From positions 287,928 through 351,927 of the forward strand of contig JBAKBP010000204.1 in assembly GCA_037953745.1 (NCBI GenBank): a DNA stretch of 64,000 nt, written 5' to 3'. Shown here piece after piece: positions 1 through 11,513 of the stretch (within the stretch, counting starts at the first letter, position 1; each line of letters starts with the position of its first letter). Position numbers and translations under genes: made by a program. The notes under the pieces were generated by a model. That model was not told where the DNA came from. It saw nothing but the letters and a program-made list of their open reading frames with translations, and searched no databases. This DNA is from Lithodes maja (Eukaryota; Arthropoda; Malacostraca; Decapoda; Lithodidae).

Positions 1-600
1 AATATCCAGTATTCAAGAATGGATAGTATGTCGTAGGCTTGTGCATATACCTAGTAACTGTCTTGATGGTGTTGTTGTTGTTCCCCAAGCTGCCTGGCCG
101 AACAGCCCCAAGGCCCCGAGCAAGGCCAAGGCCATAACCGAGCACCCCCACAGAACCCTCCCTGCCTACCACAATAAAGCCTGGGTGACCAAAACCACTC
201 CATGGCGGGGAGCTGAGGAGGGTGCGGAAACGCCCGGGAAACCAAAGCCCCACCCAGGGCCCTGTGCCCCTCAGCAATTATGAAGAGAAAGTTGAGGGGC
301 AAAGGAAAAAATGTGACGCTTTGGCTTCCAATGTTGGTAGATTGGGAGGTCAATCCACTTGAGATTTAGGAAATACATAAGTAAAAGGAACAGTCGGAGT
401 AAGCTATGGGTATGGCAGAGATCGCTCAGTTCTCACTCTGATAGACCAGCCCATCACCATTCTTGATGGTGTAATGGTTAGAGTGTTTAAGATCTGTATG
501 TTGGTAACCCAGGTTCGAATCCCGGGACGATCACATGCTTTCATTGATTTCATTGGGAGGTGTTTGGTGTTGGTGTTAAATGAATAAAAAAATAAGATTA
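1..600 (+). mobile_element. tRNA-derived SINE (SINE-T), split by SINE-CAA
   Basis: The sequence to 71 and from 461 to about 600 is one tRNA-like SINE. An A-box-like TGGTGTAATGG spans the insertion junction and a B box GGTTCGAATCC lies at 512-522. The body ends in an AT-rich tail after TTGGTGTT. The same unit recurs at 33539, 35540, 35755, 40196, 52357 (three copies, reverse) and 58485. The start of this copy lies before the window. Confidence 0.75.
72..460 (-). mobile_element. SINE-CAA copy 1, 5'-truncated, inserted in SINE-T
   Basis: The insert is flanked by an 11-bp duplication, TCTTGATGGTG, at 61-71 and 461-471. Its (TTG)n border at 72 reads as a (CAA)n 3' tail on the minus strand, so the element is in reverse orientation. 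Compared with the full copy at 26966-27497 it lacks the hairpin-rich head (the GGCGGGTGCCC end), as expected of 5' truncation during target-primed reverse transcription. Family assignment is by comparison inside the window only. Confidence 0.8.
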
Positions 601-639
601 CAAGTATTCAATTCATGCATACATAATGGTAGCCTAATA

Positions 640-735
640 TTAAAGTTTGTGTAGTCCACATGGGGTGCAATTTCAGTTTCTTGTCTTAATGGCAGCATTC
701 CTGTTCTGGACTGCTTCACTTGTGTATCCTTTTTT
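640..735 (-). mobile_element. 3'-end fragment of PHD-type LINE
   Basis: Diverged match to the 3' end of the LINE at 22148-24480. The stretch around TTTCAGTTTCTTGTCTTAATGG parallels 22210-22230. Only about 100 bp remain and it is non-coding. Confidence 0.5.
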
Positions 736-854
736 ATTTATTATTTTTTAAACTGCAGTAGTTTTTTTTATAGATACATAAGTCTGCCCTTCATTATTTT
801 CAGCTATCACGGTAGGTAGGTATGCCTTTCTGTGGTGGGAATTTGTGTCCTAAA

Positions 855-1045
855 GTGTTCATTACCACACTATACCCTGTTCCAAATATGTAGGTCAAAA
901 CCCTTGAACATGAACCTCTATAACTCGCAAACAATTATAGTAATCAAGCTAATATGTCTACCATTTGGGAAGGATCAGCCAGGAAATAGGTGTGGAGATT
1001 TGCACCCCATTTGTTTTAGCCCTTTTTGAGTTACAGTGATTAGGG
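855..1045 (-). repeat. Family R repeat copy
   Basis: Begins with CACTATACCCTGTTCCAAAT and shares the blocks for 'TATAACTCGCAAAC' and 'AGCCCTTTTTGAGTTAC' with the copies at 37862-38066 and 40481-41245. The end matching ACTATACCCTGTT and the complementary AACAAGGTATAG at about 41225 suggest terminal inverted repeats. Class unknown. Confidence 0.5.
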
Positions 1046-1125
1046 TTAACAATTTCTGGCCAACCAATTTGGAACTGGGTGTATGTTTGTTTTGAGTGTA
1101 CTGTACTTCCCAATTATTATCTCAG

Positions 1126-1264
1126 GTGGGTAAGATTCTGGGAGGCATGGATGCGTTGACTATACAGAACCAGCATAGTAAAGACACTGCCTCAAAGTCC
1201 GTAGAGTCCTCACAGTCGCAGCCTTCCAAGGAGCTCATACCTACTGCCAGTCTCATTCACCCAG
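1126..1264 (+). CDS. WDR44: WDR44 orthologue, exon segment 1 of this window
   Basis: A 139-nt segment lies between an AG acceptor (TTATCTCAG) and a GT donor (CAG|GTAACA). It encodes a Ser/Gln-rich, probably disordered stretch (VGKILGGMDALTIQNQHSKD... then PTASLIHPG). It starts in phase 0 and ends in phase 1, which fits the next exon at 25758. The sequence itself is not conserved enough to name the gene; membership rests on strand, splice signals and phase with the recognisable exons. The intron after it is about 24.5 kb of nested transposons. The N-terminal WDR44 exons would lie upstream of the window. Confidence 0.6.
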
Positions 1265-1404
1265 GTAACACTACTCCATATAGCCTACTTTGTTATTATT
1301 TGTTTATTTTGCAAGTTTTACATTATAATTGGCCAGCCCTATAAGAGTTGCGTTTTGTAGCTCAGTGGTCTGGTTAAACTACGATTATAAAAAAAAAAAA
1401 AAAA

Positions 1405-1725
1405 ACATAATAATAATAATAATCAGGTTACTTATATAGCACCATTTCTCTCTAGAATAATAATAATAATAATAATGTTCAGGTTACTTATACAGTATAG
1501 CACCATTTCTCTCTAGCCCTCGTTCCGAGATTCAATAGCTCTCGATCAAAGTTTATTACCAGACACTATTACCCATTTACTTGCTCAAGGGAAATGGTAC
1601 CGGTTACCAGTGTACAGTATGCGGAAAACCTTCATAACTGAGCGTTGGATTGAACTCAGACCACCCGGGATGGGAAGCCGAAACGTTCTCCACTACACTA
1701 CCTAGCCTCCATTCAAAAGCATTGC
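1405..1725. repeat. L2-like LINE tails with (AAT)n, degenerate
   Basis: Two blocks of (AAT)n are each followed by a block like CAGGTTACTTATA and a GCACCATTTCTCTCTAG segment. The first part resembles the (AAT)n plus CATGTTACTTAT end of the L2 element at 61857. The remainder to 1725 holds a degenerate reverse tRNA-like stretch (TTGGATTGAACTCAGACCAC). No coding potential. Confidence 0.45.
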
Positions 1726-2211
1726 ATGTAGAGAGATTGTTGTTTGTTAACCTCTCCGCTGCGCAGGTGGGGTAGTGGCCACCCCTCCCTGTGCGGAGGT
1801 ATTTAGACTATTTCCTACACTCAAATCGTCATCGTACCATAAATATAATTAATACTTATCCATATGCGCCTATTTTACGTTGATTATAAAGATATTAACC
1901 TGTTACAACAATAAAACAAGTGGAAACAGCGTTTGGATGGTCAAAATCGGCAAATTTGATCGAGAGTTACATAACTGAAGGCTGAGCCAGCCTGCCACCC
2001 CTCACGACGTCTGGAGCGACACTGTCGTCTTGTTCCCTCTCTTTCATTCGCTGTGTAGCACATACAAGCACAGCTTGCTTATGAATCGCTATTGATAGCA
2101 CAAAATATATCGACGAAATAAGGGAATAAGAGAGAGAATAGGTGATAATTGAAGGGGGGGGGGGGAAGGAGGGGATGTGGAAGAGTGATATTTGGCATGG
2201 CCAAGGGGCAA

Positions 2212-5200
2212 GGGTAGAGGGTTTCTGGGAGGATTTGAGAGATTGTCTACAAGGGTTTGATGAAAATGTTATAGTTTTAGGGGACCTAAATGCTAGGGTA
2301 GGAAATGAGCCTGTTGAGGGAGTCATCGGTAGTTTTGGTGTGGATGGTGTAAACGAGAGTGGAGAAAGACTGAAAAATGTATGTATTTACCTATTTGTAT
2401 TTACCTATTTGTAGTTTACAGGAATTGAGCAGCGCTCGTGTTGTCCTGTCTTAGTTACTTTATAATCAATCCATTTTACTTAGACAAGTATCGTAATGGA
2501 TATTCCCAGTTCCCAGTATTTTGGACTAACATATCATAACTTATGTTGCCCTATTTCCATATTTACTTTTATCCAACCTAGATTTGAACATGTTAATGTT
2601 CCTCGCTCTCACCACCTCCTCCTCCAAGTTGTTCCAAGTCTCTATACTCCTATATGGGAAGCTGAATTTCTTTGTGTCCTTACGACATCTGCCCTTCCTC
2701 AGCTTAAACTCGTGCCCTCTTGTCCTTCCATTATCCCTCACGAATAGATCTTCCCTATCTACTCGTTCCAAACTTTTTACTCCCTTGAACATCGTTATTA
2801 AGTCGCCTCGTTCCCTTCTCTCTTTCAAGGTAGGCAGTTGTAGTGTCTTAAGTCTTTCCTCATATGTCAACTCCTTCAATCTTGGGATCATCTTCGTTGC
2901 TATCCTTTGGACTTTCTCTAATTTGTTTATATGTTTTTTCAAATGTGGTGACCATATCACTGCTGCATATTCTAATCTTGGTCTTATCATAGTCATTATC
3001 AATTTTCTTAACATTTCTTCATCCAAATAGTTAAATGCCACTCTCATATTGGTTATTATTCCATATGCTCCTCCAATGATCATGTTAATATGCTTCTCTG
3101 GGGATAGATCATCTTGTATTATCACTCCAAGGTCCTTCTCATGCCGTGTTTTGCCGATTATTTCAACTCCTAATTTGTACACCCAGCTTGGCCTTATCTC
3201 ACTTGTTCCCACTTCCAAAAACATGACACTTTTCTGCATTGAAACTCATTTTCCAGGTTTGGCTCCATCTGTGCAACTCATCTAGGTCCTTTTGAAGATC
3301 CTGACAACTTTCTATACAGGTGACATTCTTCATGATCTTAGCGTCATCCGCAAACATATTCATATGACTATTCAAGTTTTCTGGCATGTCGTTTACATAA
3401 AGTAGGAATATTATCGGACCCAACACTGATCCCTGTGGTACTCCGGCTCGTCACACTCCTCCACTGTGAATATTCGTCTCGTATCGTGGTCCTCATTTCT
3501 CTTCCTATTAAAAGTTTTCCATCCATTTTAACATCCTACCATGTACACCTCCAACAACTTGCAATTTCCACAATAACCTTTTGTGAGGCACCCTGTCAAA
3601 GGCCTTTTTCAGGTCCAGGTAAACACAGTCAACCCATCCCTCTCTCTCCTGTGTAACATCTACAACTCTGCTATAAAAGCTTAATAAATTAGATACACAA
3701 GATCTCCCTTCCCTGAATCCAAACTGTTTCTCGCTAAGCACCCCCCCTGTCCCTCAATGAAGTGTGTCCACTTTTTCCTTATAATTTTCTCACAAATTTT
3801 ACAAACAATGCTGGTGAGGGACACCGGTCTGTAGTTAAGCGGATTTTCTCTGTCTCCTCCTTTGTAAATTGGTACTATGTTAGCTCTCTTCCATTCCACT
3901 GGCAGGTCTCCCTCATTCAGTGAAGATTTTATGATTTCATAGATTGGTTCCACTAACTCTTCCGCACATTCTTTGAGGATCCATCCAGCCACTCCATCTG
4001 GTCCCATTGATTTCCTCACGTCCAAATCCTGCATCAATTTCAGCACTTCACTTTTTGTCACTTTCATTTCAGGCATCTGTGGTGTTCTCATTTATCTATT
4101 AGGTTCTATAAACTCCTCCTCTTTTACAAACACTGACTGAAGCTTTTCATTCATAACTTCACACAATTCTTTATCTTTCTCATAGCTGTTTGTTCCAACT
4201 CTTAGTCTGACAATACCTTCTTTTGTTTTTATTTTTCCATTTACAAATCTATAAAATAGTTTTGGCTCATTTTTGCACTTCTCTACAATATTCCTTTCAT
4301 ATTTATATTGTTCCTCGCGTCGTATCTTTACGTATTCATTTCTTTTCTCCTTGTACTTATTCCAGTTATTTTCACTATGTCTCTTCCGTGCTATATTCCA
4401 GGCTCGGTTTCTTCTATCCTGTGCCTTACTACATCTTATATTGAACCATTCTTTTTCCTTCTTTACCCCTGATTGGAACCTTGGGACATATTTATGTATC
4501 CCTTCTTCATATACTTTCAGGAAAAGTCTATATTTGTCTTGAACCATTTCCAGGCTTTCTAGTTCCTTCCAATTTATACTTTGGAAATAATGTTTCAATG
4601 ATTTAAAATCAGTTTTAGCATAATTGTATCTATTTATTTTATGTCCTTCCTTTCTCTCCTCATTTTTCCCCAAATCCATCTCCATTTCTAATATCTTGTG
4701 ATCACTTTTTCCAAGGGACAACGATAATTTATCTTTCTAACATCATGTGGATCACTGGTGAAGACTAGGTCTAGCCTGGATGGTTCATCCATCCCTCTGA
4801 TTCGTGTGTTTTCTCTAACATGTTGTGTTAACATGTTTTCTGTTACTAGATTCAATAATTTACTGCCCCAAGATTCATTATTATTTCCCGCATCTAACCC
4901 TTCCCAATTGACTTCCTTACAATTGAAATCACCTGTTAATAATAATTTATTTCTCCTATTAAAAAGTATTTTTAGTGCATCTAGAGATTCCGTGATTAGT
5001 TGATCATATTTATCCCGCTTCCATGCTCTAGTTTGTGGTGGTATATAAGCCACTGCTATATCAGTTGCTTTGTTGTCCTTGTCTTTTATTGTCACTGCTA
5101 TAATTTCTGATCTATTATTGCCTAGGTTAATCTCACTTGCTTCTATATTTTTGTCAGTCATTATTAACACTCCACCGCCCACTTTTCCTTCTCTATCTTT

Positions 5201-7794
5201 TCTCCACACATTGTACCCTTCCCATCCCAACACTCCCAATTCAGTACCACCTCTCAACTTTGTTTCTGCTAAGCACATAATATGTGGTTTATATTTCTCA
5301 ATATAGTCATTCAATTCTAATTTCTTAGACAGCAAGCCATCCACATTACTATACATCAGCTTCATCTCCCCCCTTCTTACACCTTTCTTTTTTTCTCTTT
5401 CCCTAATATTCCCAGACTCTACTCCCCCCCCGCTTCCACTCCACCTTCTCTCCCTTGCTCCCCCGTGCTCTCCACCTGCCCTGTTCCTCTCACTTGTTCC
5501 TGGTTTACACCAGTCTCTCCCTCCTGTCCTTCGGTACTGGTACTCGCTTCCCCTGTCCGACCGTTCATCCCTAAGTTCTCTGTTTGCCCCTACACTGTGA
5601 AGAGTGTAGATTGAGTGTAGGTAATACGTTCTTCAAAAAAAGGCGTATACACAAGTACACCTGGCATAGACTTGTGAGGGGAGAGATTGTAGAGAGGGCA
5701 TTGATGGATTATGTGCTGGTGACAAGGGAAATATTGTGTAGACTGCTGGATGTGAATGTGATGAGAGGTGAGGCGGAGGGTATGTCAGATCATTACCTGG
5801 TGGAGGGAAAGCTAAGAGTTAAGAGTTACAGGAGAATAAGAGACAAGCGTGAAGTAAGAGAGGTAGGTGAGAAAGGCAGTTGAGGAGAAGAGACAGTGTT
5901 TTGAGAGGGTTTTACAGGATGGTAGTGTTGAGGTATGGGAGAGGTACAAGGAGAAAAGGAGAGAGGCAAAACGGAAAATTAGAGAAGCGAAAAAAGATGC
6001 AAACGAAAGGTGGGGCCAAAGGCTGAGTGAGAATTTTGAAGAACGAAAGAAGATGTTCTGGAAGGAGGTAAATAAAGTAAGGAAAGGAGGACAAAAGAGG
6101 GAAGAGTCAGTGAAAGATGAAAATGGAGAATTACTAGTGGAACCAGTTGAAGTGAGGAAAAGATATGCCGAGTATTTTAAATCTTTGTTAAATACAAGAG
6201 ATGGAAGAGAAGCAGTGATTGAAGCAGAGGTGGATGGAGATAGGTTACTCAGGCCACCCAGGTGGCAGGGAATGAATGAAAGGATTGAGGAAAATGAGGT
6301 GAAAGAAGCAGTGAAACAAATGAGAGTGGGAAAAGCAGAAGGTTTGGATGGTATTGCTGTGGAGTGTATAAAGAAGGGTGAAGATGTGATAATAGATTGG
6401 TTGGTGAGACTTTTCAATGTGTGCTTTGTTGTGTCAATGGTACCAATAGACTGGAAGAGTGCATGTATTGTGCCGTTGTACAAGGGGAAGGGAGATCGGC
6501 AGGAGTGTTCAAGTTATAGAGGTATTAGTTTATTGTCAGTGGTTCGAAAGCTGTATGGCAGGGTGTTGATAAGAGAGGATAATAAAGTGTACGGAAGTTG
6601 CAATAGGAGAAGAACAGTGCGGTTTTAGGAGGGGAAGAGGGTGCGTGGATCAGATGTTTGCAGTAAGACAGTTATGCGAGAAGTATTTAGAGAAGCATAA
6701 GGAGATATTTTGGGCTTTTATGGACTTGGAAAAAGCGTATGATCGTGTGGACCGTGAAGCAATGTGGAAGGTGTTAAGGATTTATGAAATAGGAGGAAAT
6801 TTGTTAGAAGCAGTTAATAGTTTTTATGAAGGGAGCAGAGCATGTGTGAGAGTAGGAAATGGTGAGTTGAGTGAATGGTTTGAGGTAAAGGTAGGTTTGC
6901 GACAGGGTTGTGTAATGTCACCATGGCTGTTTAATATGTTTATGGATGGTGTGGTGAGGGAGGTGAAAAGGAGAACTATAGGAAGAGGATTGGGTTTAGT
7001 AGGAAAGAATGGTAGAGATTGGGAGTTGAATCAGTTGCTGTTCGCTGATGACACAGCATTGGTGGCGGATTCTGATGAGAAACTGCAGCGGGTAGTCAAA
7101 GAGTTTGGTGTGGTTTGTGGAAGGAGGAAACTGAAGGTGAACGTCAATAAAAGTAAAGTAATGGTGTGTAATAGGGGAGAGCATAGGGTGAATCTAGATG
7201 TGAGGCTGGATGGGGAAATATTGGAACAAGTAGAGTGTTTTAAATATCTAGGAGGAACGATAAGCAGGAGTGGAGGTAAAACAGAGAGTGTGTGAAGGAA
7301 GGAAGGTTTTCGGAGCAATGGGAAGTATGTGGAAGACGAGAAATCTCGGAGTGAAAGTAAAAAGTGCACTGTATCAAGGAATTGTTGTGCCAACAGTGAT
7401 GTATGGGGCTGAGACATGGGCTCTGCAGAAAAAGGAGAAAAGAGGGCTGGATGTGATGGAGATGAGCTGCTTGAGGAGTATGTGTGGAGTTACTCGTAGA
7501 GACAGATTGAGGAATGAAGAGATACGTAGGAGAGTGGGGCAGCAGGAACATTTGTCAGCCAGAGTGGACAGAAGGGTGCTGAGCTGGTATGGTCATGTTG
7601 AACGAATGGGAGATGAAAGGCTTACAAAGAGAATATGTGAGTCAGGTACAAGGGGAGATAGAAGGGCAGGAAGACCCCCATTGAGATGGAGAGACTGTGT
7701 AAGAAAGGCTTTGGATGATAGAGGAATGACTATAGATCAGGCAGGGGAAGTGGTGGTGGACAGGAGTGAATGGAGAATGCTTGTGAATAGTTGA
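2212..7794 (+). pseudogene. RTE1 endonuclease-reverse transcriptase, broken
   Basis: Fragments in order: endonuclease with VIVLGDLNARVG (about 2265-2300); after the nested LINE, an endonuclease tail with NTFFKKRRIHKYTW at about 5620-5670 and MDYVLVTRE; then a lysine/arginine-rich linker; then the RT from about 6290. RT motifs are FMDLEKAYDRVDRE, VGLRQGCVMSPWLF and the catalytic LLFADDTALVAD at about 7035-7070, followed by the C-terminal region with RRDRLRNEEIRRR and SWYGHVERMGDE. Frame changes occur near 5870, 6630 and 7280, and a LINE is inserted at about 2373. The protein therefore cannot be made. In life it would nick DNA and copy its own RNA. Confidence 0.85.
2373..5597 (-). pseudogene. 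CR1-like LINE (CR1-A), frameshifted, nested in RTE1
   Basis: Read on the minus strand. The endonuclease spans 5365-4688 (KLMYSNVDGLLSKK, LLTGDFNCKEVNWEG). A linker follows at 4721-4092, then the RT at 4091-2541. RT motifs include MGPDGVAGWILKE, NYRPVSLTSIVCKI, CVYLDLKKAFDRVPHKRL, and MFADDAKI with the catalytic F-A-D-D. Frame breaks lie near 4700, 4090, 3740-3680, 3500-3430 and 3230. The 3' end at about 2373-2440 carries repeats of ATTTACCTATTTGT, typical of CR1 tails. The segment 5366-5597 is proline/serine-rich antisense sequence, perhaps 5' UTR or the end of ORF1. Exact ends are uncertain because the TSD is unclear. Confidence 0.85.
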
Positions 7795-8940
7795 GTGAAC
7801 ACGTGGTCATTTGGAGTAAGGGGTCAGGCGCAAGTTCGACTAGATAATAGTCCATCAGGCGCCTGGCCCGGGGGGACGATTAATATGAAGGGTGTGCCTG
7901 GAAGTGTGGTGGGAGGGCTTGTGGCTTTGGCTCCGCTGCATGTCTGCCTGCCGAGCTCGGAACCTCTCCGGGTGGTCAGGGGCCGGGGGAGTGTTGGAGC
8001 GACCTTGGTAACCCTGGTCTCTGGGTCTTCTCCTGGGTGACCTGGATGTGTGTGAGTTTGTGTTTTTTATGTGTTTATTTTTTGTTTTATGTTGTTTTTG
8101 TGTTTTCCCTGTTCTTGCTCTGTCTTGAGTCGGCTACCCCCAAAATGGGGATTGGGCCTGAGCATATAGATAGATAGATAGATAGAAGGGGCAATAAAAA
8201 AAAAATAAATAAAAAAAAAAAAAAATTGATACTGGGTTGGTTTAAATGTTTTTTTTAAAGGCCTTGGATTATATAAGGAGTTCCGCAGCGCAGCGGTAAA
8301 ACTCTTATTAGTGTTTCCGCACTTGCCGGGTTAAGGGGACATGGGCCGGTTTTCTGGACCACTTTTTCCCTCATGTTTAGTCCTATTAGTTTTCAGATGT
8401 TAAGATGTTTGCCCCATTAGTTAGTCGATTTTAAGACCTTTCGCCCCATTTCGTCGTCAATATTTAGCAGGGTTGGCAAAAAACCCATTTTTTTTTGTAA
8501 AGCCCGCGCAAAAGTGGGTTTTTTCAAAATTTACCATAAATATAATAAAATAGTGTTACCGGTATATAAAATAATGAATAGCCCAATTAAAATTATATTT
8601 TCAAACTATCATCTGAATGGGTAGGATGAACAAAATCATGTTTTGACTTGTTTGTCTGTTACCCCTCTGGCTGCCTGCTATGCTGTCAAACATGTTTGGA
8701 TAGGATAGGCTTGAGAGCACTGCACAAGTCACAACCCATGAGCCATGATCAGTGCACACTACACACTAGCAGGAGAAGGAGTCATCTGCCTTGCTCTTAT
8801 CCTATCTATGGTCATTTTACACTAATATTTCCCATTATTTTTACTAATAATTAATTAAACATTACTTGCATAAATTAATGTACACATTATCTTTACAGTA
8901 GGCCTACTGATTGCTTTTTGGTACATTTTCAAAGCTAATC

Positions 8941-9962
8941 AAATATACTCTATATAACATACAGTATATATATTTTCAAAGCTAATCAAATATACTCTAT
9001 ATAACATACAGTATATATATACTCTATATAACATACAGTATATAACATACAGTATATAACATACAGTACATAACATACAGTACATAACATACAGTATATA
9101 ACATACAGTATATAACATACAGTATATATATATACTCTATATAACATACAGTATATAACATACAGTATATAACATACAGTATATAACATACAGTATATAT
9201 ATACTCTATATAACATACAGTATATAACATACAGTATATATATACTCTATATAACATACAGTATATAACATACAGTATATAACATACAGTATATATATAC
9301 TCTATATAACATACAGTATATAATATACTCTATATAACATACAGTATATATATACTCTATATAACATACAGTATATATATTTTATACTCTATATAACATA
9401 CAGTATATAACATACAGTATATATATACTCTATATAACAAACAGTATATAACATACAGTATAACATACAGTATATAACATACAGTATATAACATACAGTA
9501 TATAACATACAGTATATATATACTCTATATAACATACAGTATATAACATACAGTATATATATACTCTATATAACATACAGTATATATATACTCTATATAA
9601 CATACAGTATATATATATATACTCTATATAACATACAGTATATATAATCAAATATACTCTATATAACATACAGTATATATATACTCTATATAACATACAG
9701 TATATATATATATATAATCAAATATACTCTATATAACATACAGTATATATATACTCTATATAACATACAGTATATATATTTTATACTCTATATAACATAC
9801 AGTATATAACATACAGTATATATATACAGTATATATATACTCTATATAACATACAGTATATAACATACAGTATATAACATACAGTATATATATACTCTAT
9901 ATAACATACAGTATATAACATACAGTATATATATACTCTATATAACATACAGTATATATATT
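8941..9962. repeat. AT-rich tandem array, units TATAACATACAG and TATATACTCTATATAACATACAG
   Basis: About 1 kb of mixed short units. A 14-bp unit (TATATAACATACAG) alternates with a longer unit holding TATATACTCTA. The sequence is highly self-complementary (ATACTGTATGT with ACATACAGTAT), so extrusion or hairpins are likely. The open frames within it encode only reiterated MLYTVCYI-like peptides and are not genes. It lies in the 5' non-coding part of the hAT. From 9963 to 10290 I see nothing recognisable. Confidence 0.9.
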
Positions 9963-11513
9963 TTTTAATTGTTGATATTTGGTAATATGAGGCAATCTAA
10001 CTTATGTGATGGTTACTAGTACAATATAGCATATAATGAATTTGGCATTTGCCCTACTAAGTAAAAACCATATCTACCAAAAACAGACTTACTGGTAATC
10101 GTAAAAGTTAGGAAATATGTACTGTATTGTATAGTATATATTGGCTGTAAAATTTACATTCACCAGGTAAAAGCTATAATGAAATTTACCTTGAAATAGC
10201 AACATAATATTAAGATTTGTTTTACCCAACCTAAAGCAGAGTTCTTATGTATACATTAATTTAAAGAGCAAAATATTCAAATGATTAATAATGGGAAAAA
10301 TTAGTTCATTTATTTTTTCTTTTCCAGATATCAGAAAAATGCCCCGCACAGCTGGTTGTGGTCGAAAAATAACAAATGAATGGAGTGACGTAACAAAAGT
10401 GGAAGGTATCAATAAAGTGATTTGCAAGCACTGCAGTACTGAAATTAGTGCCAAAATTGAGAGAATAATAACTCACTTATACAAATGCACAAAGAGACTA
10501 AAAAGGAGCAGAAGCCAATGCACAAAGAGACTAAAAAGGAGCAGAAGCCAATCACTGCAGCTGACTAGCACTGGCAGTGAGCAGTCTGATGATGATTCAT
10601 TAATGACATCAACCCAATCAAATGTAGATGCTAGCCAGCCATCAACATCTTCAGCAAGTCCAGGTCTAAATATTAGCTCTGGAGTTAGAACAGAACAACA
10701 AAAAGAGTCATCAAAATCTCTTGTGGGTGTTCAGAAGTTGCAAAGAAAAGTAAGTGATTATGCAATAATTACAACACAATCACAGCAAAAAGCCCTTGAT
10801 AAAGCAGTTGCCAGGTTTTTTTATGCAAGCAATGTCCTCTTTCTAACTGCTGAAGGAAAGTATTTCAAAGAACTTATGAACACTGCTCGGCCAGGATATT
10901 CACCGCCATCAAGGAAGGATTTAGAAGGACAGTTGCTCGACGAAGTACATGAAGAAGTAGAAGAGAGCCTGTATTCCGAGTTGAATGATAGTGATTGTAC
11001 TTTAACATTATTCATGGATGGGTGGTCTTCTGTAAAGAATGACCCCATCCTTGCTTCTTCAGTACATACTGGGAAAGGTACATTCCTGCTGCAGGCCATG
11101 GATTCAGGAGCTGAAAAGAAAACTGCAGAATACTGTACAACATTTGTGTCTTCATCTGTCCAGGAAATTAAAAGCAAGTATAATAAACGTGTGTTTGCTT
11201 TGTCAACTGATAATGAGGCAAAAATTAAGCGAATGAAGGATCTTATGAAGAAAGAAGATGAACTAAAAGAGATCTTAACATATGGATGTTCTGCTCACTA
11301 CCTCAATTTACTTGAAAAGGTAGTCTCACCTCAGGCAGTTATGAAGCATGTAGTGGAAGTACAGAAATATTTTCGCAACCACCATCAACCACATGGATGG
11401 CTGAAGGAGAAAGGTGGGGTGATGCCACAAATTCCTAATGACACTCGCTGGAACAGTCAGAATGCATGCTTGTCAACTTTCACAAGGAACTTTTATAAAT
11501 ATGTTGAGATATC

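Larger units (their letters stand above)
2212..8185 (+). mobile_element. RTE-like non-LTR retrotransposon (RTE1), 5'-truncated, split
   Basis: Flanked by a 9-bp duplication, AAGGGGCAA, at 2203-2211 and 8186-8194, inside a D element. It starts within the endonuclease and ends in CTGAGCATATAGATAGATAG, a (GATA)n 3' tail. The same tail is seen at 18363, 49966 and 52080. A minus-strand CR1-like LINE interrupts it at about 2373-5597. Clade is inferred from the RT style; RTE or a relative is likely. Confidence 0.8.
1751..8330. mobile_element. TTAA-flanked miniature element, family D copy 1 (split)
   Basis: TTAA flanks the element at 1747-1750 and 8331-8334. The left part (1751-2211) and right part (8186-8330) match the continuous D copies at 15349-15978 and 28251-28875, including the block with 'GCGTTTGGATGGTCAAAATC' and the 'GGCATGGCCAAGGGG' block. 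An RTE-like LINE separates the halves. The TTAA target and non-coding body suggest a piggyBac-type non-autonomous element. The right TTAA is also the left TTAA of family E copy 1. Confidence 0.7.

Noticed and set aside
2142..2211. Start of the RTE1 endonuclease frame upstream of 2212
   Set aside because: The codons before 2212 lie in the D element. The target duplication places the LINE start at 2212.
8986..9696. Minus-strand frames of MLYTVCYI-like peptides
   Set aside because: Translation of a tandem AT-rich repeat, not a gene.
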